Shown: in pieces, positions 43,101 through 55,179 of the stretch
Position numbering within the stretch: position 1 is the first letter of the stretch
Layout: every line of letters starts with the position of its first letter
From: Euborellia annulipes
Taxonomy: Eukaryota; Arthropoda; Insecta; Dermaptera; Anisolabididae
Direction: 5' to 3'
DNA: 64,000 nucleotides
Assembly (NCBI GenBank): GCA_023213315.1
Contig: JAKCPI010021903.1
Location: 1-64,000 of the forward strand
Notes under the pieces: generated by a model
What the model saw: only the letters and a program-made list of their open reading frames with translations
Database searches by the model: none
Told to the model about the DNA's origin: nothing
Translations under genes and position numbers: made by a program

Positions 43101-44083
43101 GGCTTAAGAACTATATAATGTTATATTGTATTTACATGGTTTTATATTGTATTTATATTGTTTTGTAAAATGTTATATATTGTATATTATGGGGATGGCC
43201 TTTGGCACCCGGCTTAATAAAAAAAATAGCTTTTATGGTCAAGTAGCTAGGCGTTACATAAATAGGGCTATTTTTCGATATTTTTTTGCCTAAAAAATGA
43301 GGTTTTTCGAGAGAAAAACTAATTTTCGAGTTAATTACTCGGGATTTTTTTATTTATTCTATTAGGAGGATTTGTTTCTGCACCAAATGACATCTCATTT
43401 AGTCTGATCGGATTAGCCGTTCGGAATCTACAGGGGTTTAAACTTTCAAATTAGAATTTACCGCAGCGCGGTAAAATAAAATGATAGGAAAAAAATAAAT
43501 GGTGAAATCTTTAGCTGAAAACTCATTCTTTCTAACCGTATATTCTCCATAATTATACCTCTTAAGACAGAGGAGTTATTCAAGCCGATAAACTTTTTCG
43601 TGCATGCCCCTCTAACTTGCCTCTATAGACACATGATTTGTAAGACGTTGTCACGTCAAAAAAAACTATATAATGTAATAATAAACAACAAAATAACACC
43701 TAATTTTCATCGAAAACTCACGAAAACTAACTACTCAGTGTTAGGTAACCTTTGAATCAAACCACCGAGTCACAAAACACGTGATGTCTACAGGGCACGA
43801 GTGAAATTTACCGCAGAAAGAACCTAAGCGACGGCGCTTGGGTTCTTTCTGAAATAAACGGATTATTTTCAAGGCTGCCAAATAGCATTGCTGATGAGGA
43901 ACATTGGTTATTTCGGCACTAAAAGATGTATTTACCTTTAAATTGTACATTAGCACCAAAAACACATTTTTTGAAATTTTGTCCCTTAGGTGCTTTCTGA
44001 AATAAACGATTCAATTGTTAAGATGAAAATTAAAATCTAAGTCAGATTTGTTCATATTGAAAAGAAGAATTTGAATTGATTTT

Positions 44084-44250
44084 ACTTTTTCTTACCTATA
44101 TATTTAATACAAAGAGAAAGCATTTAATATTTGAGTTAGATACTCTCTTGACATGCAAATCTAAGCTTTTGAATAAAATAAGCCAAAGAGTACTAGTATT
44201 TTACCAATGGACTTATCCGGTTTTAATTAAAATTCATAAATCATTTATGT
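44084..44250 (-). repeat. HPR-family fragment
   Basis: TTTACTTTTTCTTACCTATA, AGAGAAAGCATTTAATATTT, GAGTACTAGTATTTTACCAA and AATTAAAATTCATAAATC are in family order. Much of the body is deleted. Confidence 0.6.
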
Positions 44251-44285
44251 TTTCATACTATTTCCTCTCCCATCCCCTCCTCCCA

Positions 44286-45815
44286 CGTGGCCTAGAGGTT
44301 AGAGTTGTTGACAAATGTCAATATTGTTAATTTAAAAGCCAAGAAGAGTGGGTTCGAAACTCAGGCAATCCGATGAATTTATTTAAATCATTTGGATGTC
44401 AAATAGTATAAATGCATATATCTGGACCACAATATACAGTATGTAAAGGCCTACGTAATTAATATATTTTAAGTATTTAATGCCCAGTTGCACCAACATA
44501 TCTCAAGTCTCAAGATCGTCTTACATCTTACATTTGAACTTAGAGTGTTGCACCAACATTTAATACGAACTTAAGTCCTGATTTTGAGCTTACATCTCAA
44601 GTAGTCAAATTTGGCGACTTAAGTCCCTCTCAGCCTGAATTCGTAACCTAAAAGGAGAATTGTGACATTTTATCTATTCAACTATCTATATAATCCCTTA
44701 GAATATATATTTTTTTTTAAATTAATCAATCTTATTGTTATTATTTAAAAAAAAAATTATATTTTCATACTGCCTGTCAAGAATTTTTTAAAAAATTTAC
44801 CAGGTATATTTATATTATATATAAAAAATTCGAAATAAAATTTGTTGAAGCATAGACGGTGTGTAAAAGTTTAAACTGTTTTTAATCGCTATAAATTGGT
44901 TTTTACTTCAAGATATTAATAGAAAACGTGAATATTGGTGTGGATGGAGCTGATCGGAGGTGAAGATTTTGATGTTTGCATAATGTTATAATTGACAGAG
45001 AAGGTTTTGAACATAACCTCGTATTTTCAAAATATATCTGTCAAAATTCACTATGATTTTAAATAAATATATTAAATATATTTTTACTGTTAAATTTATT
45101 AATATATTAAATTAAATTAAAATATTAGCCTAAATTAAATTATTAATATGTTTATTAATTAAATAAACCCATTATTAAAAATATAATATATTATATTAAA
45201 TATTTTAAATAGATATTAAAAATAATAGATTTAAAAGTTGATTGAATTGAAGTGGCAGAAAAACGTCAAACAAAAAGTAAGTAAATTTATTTATTTTAAA
45301 TTAAAAAAAAAATACTGTAGATTAACTTACAATTTGTTTGTGTTTTTTTGTACCATTTCATTCAATAGTTTGTCTAGAAAAATATATTATGAAAATTTTT
45401 CTCTTTTTTTATTCCCCAATGAGGGAGGACCTAGAAATACTTCACTTATTAAAATTTGTTAATATTTTTTTGTTGACAGAATTTGATAAAACAGATTAAA
45501 AGCTGATTATTTATTTATTTATTTTTATTTTGGTCAGATTTTGATTAGCAAATATGTTTTTTGTTGTCCTGCAGTGCCGCCTAGTGGCTAATTTGTAACA
45601 AAAATGCGAGGTTGCCAGATGTTGTTTTTTCTTAAAGGCAGCTTGTGTAAGATCATTTGAAGATTCATTGGTGCAACGTTTTAAATCTCAAGCTGAGACT
45701 TGAGTTCAAGACGGACTTGACCAAGCCAAGATCTGAGACTTGTTGGTGCAACTGGGCATAAGTATATTTTAAACTCTAAATGGCCTAAGATGCCGAAAAG
45801 ACTTTAAAAAAATAA
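44286..45815 (+). mobile_element. SINE-C split by a Harbinger-like element
   Basis: The head and body (GGCCTAGAGGTTAGAG ... GTGGGTTCGAAACTCAGGCA, ATCCGATGAATTTATTTAAA) run to 44480. The tail (ACTCTAAATGGCCTAAGATG, CCGAAAAGACTTT, A-run) resumes at 45759. 44481-45758 is the insert. A related SINE-C copy is at 56163-56310. The ATCCGATGA block and GCCGAAAAG tail are shared with SINE-A. Confidence 0.65.
44481..45758. mobile_element. PIF/Harbinger-like element (TAA TSD)
   Basis: The ends TGCCCAGTTGCACCAACA are inverted repeats (right end GTTGGTGCAACTGGGCA), each followed by CTCAAGTCT-type subterminal copies. TAA lies on both sides (44478-44480 and 45759-45761). A 3-bp TWA duplication and such ends fit PIF/Harbinger. 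The 74-codon frame at 45238 does not show a DDE or Myb motif, so it is non-autonomous or decayed. Confidence 0.75.
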
Positions 45816-45989
45816 TATACTCTCCGAAACTCAACATATCGTCGATACAAATGTTAATTATCGGATATAATATTAGATATGATCTCATATTAGATAGTTT
45901 ACTGATGTACTTATTTGGTTTTTCGACTCTAGCGATTTACATTTATATCGACGATATCTTGGCACAAAATAATATGGATTGCACATTAC

Positions 45990-46201
45990 ACAACTTGGAT
46001 ATACTGAGGGTAGGAGAAAGTTGTGTGCTATGCGATCATCATACCAGGTTTTTTTAAATTTTTTCGAAAATCAAAAAAAGGGCTTCTATTATTTGTAGAT
46101 ATTTTAAATATCTTTAATTTTAAAAAAATTTGAGGTCGATAGCTTCAAAATTGTGGCCGCTGGAAATTCCCAAAATTAGCACCCCGAGACGCGCACCTTA
46201 A
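45990..46201 (-). repeat. HPR-related repeat with the CGAGACGCGCACC block
   Basis: The hairpin-side remnant GGTAGGAGAAAGTTGTGTGC is followed by TTTTCGAAAATCAAAAAAAG ... CCCGAGACGCGCACCTTA. This is the inverse of 13093-13235. Two copies share about 140 bp. Confidence 0.65.
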
Positions 46202-47553
46202 TATAAATTTACATTATTTAAAGAAAAAAATTTGGCTGTCAGTCTTAGCTCCTACAACCTTTTCTTGATAATAGTTATTTTATTCAACTTTTTTAGTATC
46301 TTTTCTGAATCTATTTGAATGTCTATTTTAAACATTTTCAAATTATTCTTCTACAATCTAAACAATACCAAATGTTGTGTAAAGTTCATGTCACCTGCTC
46401 CTGCTATAGAGTAGACAATTTATTATTAATATCTAGTTTCATTTAATAACTTCATATGCATGGTCCGGTTCCACTCCTAGGAGAACTCGGAAATAATTGA
46501 GGTCATTTGGGTTGTCTACCTTCCAGCATTAAAAAAAGAATATATGAATTGCACATGATATCAATAGATATTATAGTTAGCCTACTTTTACTATATCAGA
46601 AAATATGTTTTATAAAATAATAATTTTGTTTGTCATTTTTTCTTTCTCTTAGGAATAAGCCAACATATAATGTTCATTTTATTCTTGTAATGTTATTACA
46701 ACCTCCATTTGAAAAACAAACACCATATGCAAAATATATAGCTACAATTTTAATTTATTCAACTTTCATTTGAAAAATTTATGTTATTTGTTTAATTTTT
46801 TTTTTTTTTTTTTTTTTTTTTATTAATTTCAAAACATTTATATTATTGAAGGAAATTTTTATTTTATTCCACTAAGTTCCTTGTTCACATAAGGAAGTCA
46901 TTAAAGTAGGGAGGGTGGATTTTCATGCATACTTGAAAAAACATGATACATACTATAAAAAAAAAAACTCAACAACTCAAATGGCAATTGATTTAGCATC
47001 ATAATAGAGTGAATAATTTTAAATTAAGGATTCATTAAAAGATCATAAAAATTCCATAAGAGCTAATCGATTCTCTTTCTGAATAAAAATTTTATTCCAA
47101 GAAAACATTGTGAAGTACAACCATTCGAACTTGTCTTTCTAATAATTACAATATTAATTGTTAATTGTTTTTAATCAGGCTCTTAAGCTCTTTTAAAACA
47201 AAATTTTTTGGTTTCTCTGATAATCTTTTATTTGTTTTAAATATTTTCAACATCCGAGGCCATTTAAACTATTACTAATATTTTTTATTTACGATATCCT
47301 CATATGATTCAGGCACATTTATTTATTTTAATTATTAATGAATATTTTAATGAATTTCTTTTCTTTAAACTCATAATCTCTATTTATTTAGTATTTTTAG
47401 GAATATAAATGTTAATTTTTACTTTTTCTTACTATATATTTAATATATAGAGAGAAAGAATTGTTTCAATAGGTGCGGTGTGATAAGTAGAGATCCTTTT
47501 GTGAGATATGTCCACTCATTTATCTAGAAAATGTTCTTATTTATTAGATATAC
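46202..47553. other. AT-rich DNA, nothing recognised
   Basis: A 24-T run lies at 46797. The acceptor-like TTTTTTCTTTCTCTTAG (46638-46654) has no matching downstream donor or open frame that I can support. A small terminal HPR-like hairpin (TTTTTACTTTTTCTTAC ... AGAGAAAGAA) is at 47416-47461. Confidence 0.45.
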
Positions 47554-47561
47554 AATAAGGT

Positions 47562-47745
47562 CAGTGGTGTCATTTGAGGAGGGCAGGGGGTATATGATCC
47601 CCCCTTAAAGGGACTAGTTATATAAACTGTATAAAATTAAACAATTAATTAAATTAAATATCATTTGGCCAAATTCGAGTACCTATTTGTAAGTAAATTT
47701 AAAAAAAAAGTTTGTTCCCAAGAAAAAGTTGAAATTACGCCACTG
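47562..47745. mobile_element. hAT-like MITE
   Basis: The ends CAGTGGTGTCATTT and (reverse complement) CAGTGGCGTAATTT are flanked by AATAAGGT and AATAAAAT (8 bp, 6 identical). The interior TTTGGCCAAATTCGAGTACC, TATTTGTAAGTAAATTT matches 34240-34290. Confidence 0.7.
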
Positions 47746-47818
47746 AATAAAATAAAACCCCCCTTATCCGGCCTTGGATCAACCGGTCCTCGGATTAACC
47801 GGCCTAACCCCATTAGGA

Positions 47819-48053
47819 CAGCGGTCAGGGAACCGGGGTAAATTACCCCAAACGGGGTAAAATGAAATTTTTGGGGGTAAAAATGAAACTTTTGTGAGTA
47901 AAATTGAGTGAGTTTCAAAATTATCATGCGGGCTATAATATGAAAGATGCTAAAAAGAGGCGATTTCGTTTGTTTTTGCCCTTCGCCATGGGGTAATATC
48001 AACTTACACAAAAATATTTTGGGGTAATGATTAAAAAAGTTCCCCGACCGCTT
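47819..48053. mobile_element. hAT-like MITE (perfect 8-bp TSD)
   Basis: The ends CAGCGGTCAGGGAAC and (reverse complement) AAGCGGTCGGGGAAC are flanked by CATTAGGA on both sides (47811-47818 and 48054-48061). The flanking sequence (CCTCGGATTAACCGGCC; also at 48298) is itself repeated. Confidence 0.8.
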
Positions 48054-48468
48054 CATTAGGATTATAAATTACATATATTTATCATGTATCAAATTACTAT
48101 TTTTTTTGTATTTTAATGAGTAACATTGTGTAATATGTTAGTTCAGGTGGGGAAGAGGGAGGGGGAAGGAGTTCCCGAGTTTGTTTACTACAATATCTTG
48201 CTTTCCAGTATATTTTTCTACGATATATGTTTGAACATAAACGAGGAAAACGAAAACCTGTGATGAAAATGAATGAAAATCAATTTTTCACCGAAACCTC
48301 GGATTAACCGGTCAAAAGGCCAAAGACTCGGTCCCAGCCAGGGACTGTAATTGTGATTTTCAAAATTTTTATTAATTTTATTGAATTATGCACGCCATTT
48401 ACATTTAGAACGATAACTCATTACTTATCTATATTATCAATTACTTTGTTATTGCTTAATGTTATTTT

Positions 48469-48674
48469 TGTTTTTAAACATTCGCACTTTTTTCTCATTC
48501 AACTCACACTCACACAGCCTTTTCGGCAACTCAGGCTAGATAAGACTACGATAACCGAACTTTACAAAAATATATATGAGATAATATCTATTGGGGGTTC
48601 AGGTTTTTAATTTGGTTAAGAAAAAATCATCGGACTGCCTGGGGTCCGAACCCGCGACGTTCGGTTTAGAAGGT
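48469..48674 (-). mobile_element. SINE-A, 5'-truncated (17-bp TSD)
   Basis: The body, hinge and B box are present, but the copy stops inside the tRNA head at GACGTTCGGTTTAGAAGG. TTGCTTAATGTTATTTT on both sides (48452-48468 and 48675-48691) is a perfect 17-bp duplication, so the truncation happened at insertion. Confidence 0.9.
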
Positions 48675-49479
48675 TTGCTTAATGTTATTTTATTCTGAAT
48701 TATATCATTATTAAAGGGAAGACACGTGCCTATTTTGTTGTCATATTTAAATATTCTTGCAATTTTTTTATACTAATAGTTATTTCAATTACCTCATATA
48801 CTAGAACTTGTCACGTTTTCTAGGAAAACAATATCCAAAACCTCTATAGAATAAAAATAAAAAAATAAAACAAATAGAAAGAAAATCTATTGTTCTTGTT
48901 TGATTGTGACCTGTTCCGAAGAGATGAAGAGCAGCAGAAACCTGTCAGGTCTCATTAGCGCTGGCGCTAACGTCCCTTGAATGCAAAACCACCCTCCCCT
49001 TTATGGACAGACATGCTAATGGCTGCCTTTGTCTTTTTTATATTTATTAGATATTATATCCATAAATGGGAACGTTTTATTTTTTTTTATTTATTTCAAA
49101 TCAATCGATGACAATTACGCAGAAATGGGGAGGCAGCCTGGCGCCAGTCAGCATCCAGAAAACTTGTCATCTACTTGGTTGTTAAAATACCAAGAAAGGC
49201 AAGGAAAAACTAGCCGTGGAGAATATTGTTTACTAGTCGGGATTATCAATCACTACTTGGATATTTTAATTAAGACTTATATCTAGAAAATGAATTGAAA
49301 TTCGAAATATCGATAGAGGGAATTATCTATATATATGATACTAAAGATATAAATTATATGAGAATAATTATCTAGAATTTTATCTTTAATTTATTCATTG
49401 GATCGTCCTTAGTTGAGATAAATGCTAGAGGATGTGAATTTGGATCTCTAGTCATTCTATTTATTTTTATTTCTATAAT

Positions 49480-49600
49480 ATAGAATCTATTAATTTGTAT
49501 AAATATGTTAATTTAACGTTTCGGTTTAATGATATAAAGTCTTCATCAGTCATCTCATCAATTAAAATTTTTTTAATCTTCTAGATATTATAGTTAAACA
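49480..49600 (-). repeat. Penelope-like fragment with hammerhead-like core
   Basis: On the minus strand, CTGATGA (49549-49543) and CCGAAACGTTA (49525-49515) have the right order and spacing, with a weak stem between them. Flanks are AT-rich, with no arm found. Confidence 0.45.
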
Positions 49601-49634
49601 TATTCTTTAATTTATTTAAAATAAACATTTGGCA

Positions 49635-50075
49635 GGAATGTGAATGTCAAAAATTCAAAGTTGAGATTTTGATAGATATATAGGTTTTGAGGTCCCCTGA
49701 GTGCAAAAAAGTGGGTCCTGCAAATCTGTCTGAGTGTGATCAAAATATCTCAGGAACTAAAAGTGCTAGGAGGTTGAAAATTTATATTTGAGTTAGGCAT
49801 ACATCCAAGGGGTGAAAATAAACTTTTGAACAAAATCGGCCAAAAAGTACTTGTACTTTACTGATGTACTTTTTCAGTTTTTTCGATTTTCTCAAAATTC
49901 GCTCTAACAATTTTGATTAAAATTCATTCAACTATTTTTTAGATGCTCTTTAAAATGTATATGAGTGAAATTTTTCGCTGAAATTATTTGAAGTACACTT
50001 TACTGATGTGGAAGCATTCGTAGTTCAGCGCCATCAATGAATTGCGCGGTCAAGTTTGGAACTTACTGGACTAAA
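49635..50075 (-). repeat. HPR-family fragment, subfamily shared with 13441-13690
   Basis: TTGAGATTTTGATAGATATA, TTTTGAGGTCCCCTGAGTGC, GTACTTGTACTTTACTGATG and AGATGCTCTTTAAAATGTAT are in order. CTGATGTGGAAGCATTCGTA then marks the subfamily seen at 13440-13500. Confidence 0.75.
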
Positions 50076-50119
50076 CTAAAAAAGATATTTATTATTTGAA
50101 ATTCCTACCAGGATCCCCA

Positions 50120-50330
50120 TTAATTTACCCGAGCTTTCGTGCATGAAGACACACACCTCAAACCCAAACGACCTTTGGTTTACCGACACCCTGTGAAGTT
50201 ACATCATTTCTTATCTCTGATCCCTCCTCCTGTGTTCATTTCAAGCTAATTAATTAATCCTTATTTCGATCCGGTTCCTTTTATCCAACCCCTTCCATGC
50301 TAGGGTGGATGTTCTAGTTTAAGGGGCTGT
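50120..50330 (+). mobile_element. Family F copy
   Basis: GAAGACACACACCTCAAACC, GTGAAGTTACATCATTTC, CCTCCTCCTGTGTTCATTTC, TTTTATCCAACCCCTTCC and ATGCTAGGGTGGATG follow the family order. Confidence 0.7.
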
Positions 50331-51792
50331 TGTATTTAAACAAAAGAAGAAAGAGCGGGCAGTCAGGGAAAATTAACCTTTGCAAAATGAAACTCGCAAT
50401 ATCACAGACAGTTTTGACTTTTAATTAAATAATTCCATCCTCTAATATTCGAGAGCATGAACTCAAATGACAGCGCAATATAATATAATTATTTATAATT
50501 CTCAATTTTATCGATCCTCATAGATTGAGAACTCCTCACTAATTGGTTGTCTAAACGCCTAGTAGATAGGCAAAAAAAAAAATTACTTTTTACTTTTTTT
50601 TTATTTTCATTTCTAAATACGTATAAAATTTATTTTCCCATCACAATAACCCATTTTATTATATTAATGATTATAGAATAAGTCAAATGTATTATAACAA
50701 TATGATACGACATGTGTATTATTTTCTCAACTTTAATTTAATAGCTTTAGGTCCTATAACTAAAAGGAGGTCAAATAGTAATCTATTTTAAAGTAAAATA
50801 AATATAATTACTGAATAATAACATGGTAGTATATAAAGATTTTTCTATTTTTGGAAATGACATAGATCTCTCATTTCTAAGCTAAATGTCGATCATGTCA
50901 CTCACCTGTCAGTCAGGGTTTAACCAATAGGTTTGATAATATATTATTTAAAAATATTTATAAATTAAATTTTACTGCCTCTGGTGGTCACCGCACCCAT
51001 TATGCCTCCCCCCCCCCCCCATAAAAGATTATAATTTAATAATTGTTATGAAAAGAATGCCTATAATCACTCGATAATATTAAGTTCAAGCATTTATCTA
51101 AAGAAAATCTTTGCCCATTTTAATTTAATAACATCTGATATTGCTACTAGAAAACTGTTTATCCGCCTGCATTCAATAACATAGAAGTAAGAGAAAGTAA
51201 AGGTTATACAAGATAAATTTCTTAATTGTAAGAAGAACATTTTAATTCAACATTTTTATGATTTGATAATTAAGTTATTGCTATCCTATTTAATCATTGT
51301 AGGTTTTTCTATTCATGTTCCAAATATCAGTAAAATCGTTTCTTACTAAAAACCTATATATTAAAATGTATTATAGAGTTTTCTAATTAAGACATTCTCT
51401 AATCAGATATCGGATACATCTGATGGACACTTGATGTTTTTTTTATAACCACCCAGATTATAGAGCCCATCCTCTCTCTCTGCTCTCGTGTTTACTGATG
51501 CATGCTGATGAATTGGAATTCGGACCACCTGGAAGACCCTCTCAGGCTACCTTGGAAGGTTCTCACCAAAAAGGGCCCGAATGAAACTGACCTCAGCTTA
51601 CTAATCAGACATAAGACAAAAAAATTATATACGTATATAAATTAATTAACAAAGAAACGATTATTGACATCGACAAAAGCATTTCTTAGAAGTTCTGAAA
51701 TTTATTTATTTGGCACACTTTTTAAGGGTTATTTAGTGTGAACAGAAGTATTTTACAAAAGAATAAAAATTAGCACATTAACTCTATAAGGA
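50331..51792. other. AT-rich DNA, no supported gene
   Basis: There is a C-run at 51007-51019. A GC-moderate patch at 51500-51600 (GAATTCGGACCACCTGGAAG) lacks an ORF or splice pair. Nothing else is recognised. Confidence 0.45.
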
Positions 51793-51803
51793 GAACATTA
51801 AAG

Positions 51804-52047
51804 CCTTCGGGCCTTGGTGTAGTTGCTAGCGTGCTGGCCTTCTATACCAAGAGTCGCGGGTTCAGATCCCAAGCAATCCGATGATTTTATTTAAGCCAAA
51901 TGGCTTAAATAAATTTGCCTGGGCCCCTAATATATATATTACTGAGTATCGTTAAAGTCTTATATGACCTGAGTTGCCGAAAAGACTGTGTATGTGTGTG
52001 TGTATCTTTGAGTGTGTGTGGGAAAAAAGTGTGAGTGTTAAAAAAAA
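51804..52047 (+). mobile_element. SINE-A, full length (11-bp TSD)
   Basis: The head (GGCCTTGGTGTAGTTGCTAG, CGCGGGTTCAGATCC), the ATTTAAGCCAAATGGC hairpin, GCCGAAAAGACTG, TG-rich stretch and A tail are all present. GAACATTAAAG on both sides (51793-51803 and 52048-52058) is a perfect duplication. Confidence 0.92.
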
Positions 52048-52154
52048 GAACATTAAAGAGATTCAGGCTTACGAAATAAAATATAAATTTACAAATAATA
52101 TCACACTATAGGGTATTTTGTTTTTTATAAAAAAAATCAAAACTATTTTCCAAA

Positions 52155-52275
52155 AATATAATTTAATAAGTGGTAAACCGGCGGGCTTTACCACTTGGCA
52201 GAGGGCTACGAATTTTTAAATTTTCCTCTCTGAATTAAAGTTTTAAATTTTCTTCTCAAACTCCATCTCCATTGG
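52155..52275. repeat. Copy of the repeat at 41281-41505
   Basis: GTGGTAAACCGGCGGGCTTT, ACCAC and TTTTCCTCTCTGAATTAAAG match that repeat. GTGGTAAA...TTTACCAC forms a hairpin around the GGCGGGC. Confidence 0.45.
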
Positions 52276-54099
52276 CCTATATACAAATTAAAAAAGTATC
52301 ATTTTTAATTACATTTTCCTACCACTTTAATTTTGTAAAAAGTTAAGTTAATACTTTTTTTATATATTTTAATTTCATGGTAGCCTATATTAATATAGAA
52401 GTTTTTGATCGTTCGAAATATTTATTTTAATTTATTTTTTCTCTCTTTTTAATTTCCAAAAATATCCAAGAATAAATACACATTTCCATCGGACAGTAAC
52501 CACTCTATGTCGATTTATTTTCCTCTTTTTCAAGAGTTAATTAAGATCACATTCAATGATAAATTATCAAGAGAGGGCCACTGCGCAGAATCAATAAAAA
52601 AAAAAACCATCCCAACCAACCAGAAGCAAATTCTTTTGCAAATTGACATCAACGAAGTGAATGAAGGAAATCAAATTGAAGCTCTCTTGACTTAGCAAAT
52701 TGTTTTATGATATATTTTTCACGCAAGGCCATCAGGAATTGGAATTTCATTGAGAAGATTGTTATCCCGAGGCGAAGATCCTCTCTGATAAAGAAGATGT
52801 AGTCTATAATGTAACAAATTACTATTTTAATCATAACCAGATTTAATATTTTTTGTAAACATTTAAATCAGTAATTTGGTGAAAACAAGAGTTTTAATTA
52901 CGAAAAATTTGTTTCTTAGGTTTATTTGCTGTTATTATATTTAAAAACTTTTTAATTAATAATAATTTTCTAGTTTATTATTGATATTAAAAAAAGTTCT
53001 TAAGGCCAGTTTCTTCATCCATTGTCGAGAAGCTGGCCCTTGTTTAAGCTTCTTCTTCTAATGAAGAAACTCCCTACTATAAAATATACCAATCTTAACA
53101 TCTCATTATTAAAAGAAGTAGAATTAAAATAATACAAATATTTATATTTCTTTTAACAATAATTATAATAAGATTTAGTACTGAAGAAACCCTTAATTAC
53201 AAGTCTAATTCACTTAATCAAGGACCAAATATTTGACCATGAACTAAGAAAGCCCTAAATCTAAAATATTAATTTCATAAGAAACGATAAAATAATTAAC
53301 TAGATTTTGACAGAAAATTTATTATTTACGGAACTGTAGGGAGATACTCAAAAGAGGCTTTGAAAAAGTAATTCCAATCTTTGCCATTTTTGATTCTGTA
53401 AAACAGGATATTAAAAAGAAGAAAAGCACAATCAACAACAGAAAAAAGTAACATATAAAGGAAAAAAAATAGATAATTAATTAAAATAAATGAGAACAAG
53501 ATAAAATATGCATATATGCAAGAGTAGGAGAGAGGGTTTCCGTCCTACCCCGCCAACATTCTCATTTTTATCTTCCATGTGATAGAGGCCTAATTCAGCC
53601 CTGAAAAAAGAAAAGTTCTTATAAGGGGCAGCCGTAGAAAATGTTGGTATGGCTTAAAATTACTTTTAATTAGTTAACAAATTTTAATTTTGTGAATTTT
53701 ACAAAAAGACATGTTTTTAAACCTTATTCAGTATTCAGTAGTCTTGATATAAGGAAGAGAAGAAAAATATATCTTCCTTTTAAATTTGAATTCCGAAGGA
53801 CTCGTCATTAGATTTTTCTTAAGCTCCGTTTAGACATTCATCAGGCGTCGAAAATACATCAATCATTCAGTCGAATGACTAATGATCATTGCTTGTGACA
53901 GACAAAAAAAAAAAGAAATGTCCAAGCATTGGTGACGGAAACGGGCTTGCAATTTCCGGCTTTGTCTCGGATATATGTACTAACGTGGTCCACATCAATG
54001 AGTAGTTTATTTATATTGTAATGTATAAAATTTGTAATGTATTTTTAGTAAAAATATTCCTGGGAAATTTTCATTTACTCAACCCTGTCTGTATTCACA
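52276..54099. other. AT-rich DNA, no supported gene
   Basis: A 62-codon frame at 52507-52695 has reasonable composition but lies in A-rich sequence without splice or start support. A minus-strand frame at 52649-52834 overlaps it. I would not annotate either. Confidence 0.4.
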
Positions 54100-54225
54100 T
54101 ACCCTTGGAATATTGCAGCAGGGTTGTAACAATCTTACATTCCAATATTAAACATTGCAGGCAATATTGCAGGAATAATGCAACAATATTGCTGCAATAT
54201 TCCTATGTCAATATTGCAGGGAATT
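54100..54225. repeat. Cluster of CAATATTGCAG-type motifs
   Basis: Variants of (C)AATATTGCAGG and its reverse complement occur about eight times in 125 bp in both orientations. They give many small overlapping palindromes rather than a fixed-period array. Confidence 0.7.
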
Positions 54226-54324
54226 TACTTTATTGTAAAGCCCTTTAAAATAATTGGCAACATAATACGATGTAGGGGACTCAAAGACCATTGTCAAAGA
54301 AAATAAAGAAAACTAATAAATAAA

Positions 54325-54567
54325 TTTTTTTTTTTTCTTTCTCATACACACTCACACTCATACAGTCATTTCGGCAACTCAGGCCATTTAAGACTTTTAC
54401 GATATTCGTTATAGAGATTAATATACATATATGAGGTCCAGGCATTCTTATTTAAGCCATTTGGTATCCAAGTGGCTTAAATAAAATCATCGGACTGCCT
54501 GGGGTCCGACCCCGCGACGTTTGGTATATGAGGTTAGCACGCTAACCTCTACACCAAGCCCCGAGGG
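54325..54567 (-). mobile_element. SINE-A, full length
   Basis: The complete head (complement of GGTTAGCACGCTAACCTCTA and CCCCGAGGG), hairpin and tail are present. CTAATAAA lies on both sides as a probable short target duplication. Confidence 0.88.
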
Positions 54568-55176
54568 CTAATAAATTTTTAAAATAGCATTTTCTAATTC
54601 CAAATTGATTCTCATTTCTAATTAATTTAGATAATTGATTCCTCCATCTTTTCATTTCACTATACTATGTTTTATTTAATATATAAACACAATTTATTAT
54701 TTCGTTTTATAATTCAACAACTCAATATGAAATATGAATTGTATTATTGAAATCTTAGTGAGTTGAAAAAGGACAAAAGAATGTTCTTTATAAATATGCA
54801 TCTCTCTGCTCCAGTGGCTTATTTTTACGATCTTGGACAATAACAATTTGTCACTTGAAGATGTTTTTATTTTTCATTCTCTTTTGTTCTTTACCATGAA
54901 GAATGGACCTATAAACGAAGAGAACACTTTCTCTCTCAAGTCCAATGATAAAGGGGAGCAATTAAAAAATAGTGGCTAACAATGAATTGGAGACTAGGAG
55001 GGAGGGAGGATCAGAGACAAAAAAAACTCATTTGAATGTTAATGACTCGAATTCAAACCTCCAATTGTTTAATGAAAGACATTCAGAAAGCTGCTTAATA
55101 AATTCCTAAACTCACCAACACTGACACAAGCATATAGGCATCGAAAACTGACAACCATACATAGACTTGGGTTTAA
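54568..55176. other. AT-rich DNA, nothing recognised
   Basis: No ORF, splice pair or repeat end that I can support. Confidence 0.45.
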
Positions 55177-55179
55177 TTA

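Larger units (their letters stand above)
42570..44016 (-). mobile_element. Unclassified DNA transposon with nested terminal repeats
   Basis: The outer ends AATTGAATCGTTTATTTCAG (42570) and its reverse complement at 43997-44016 match over 32 bp to CACCTAAG with one mismatch. The same terminal sequence also appears inside at 42770-42801 (inverted) and as a hairpin at 43812-43860. The left 232 bp (42570-42801) is thus itself a complete small inverted-repeat unit. A transposase-like N-terminus lies on the minus strand at 42960-43100. I could not read target duplications. Confidence 0.7.

Noticed and set aside
47757..48325. pogo/Tigger-type element with CCTCGGATTAACCGG ends
   Set aside because: The two copies of the motif are direct, not inverted, and no transposase or TA duplication was seen. 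Left as flanking repeat.
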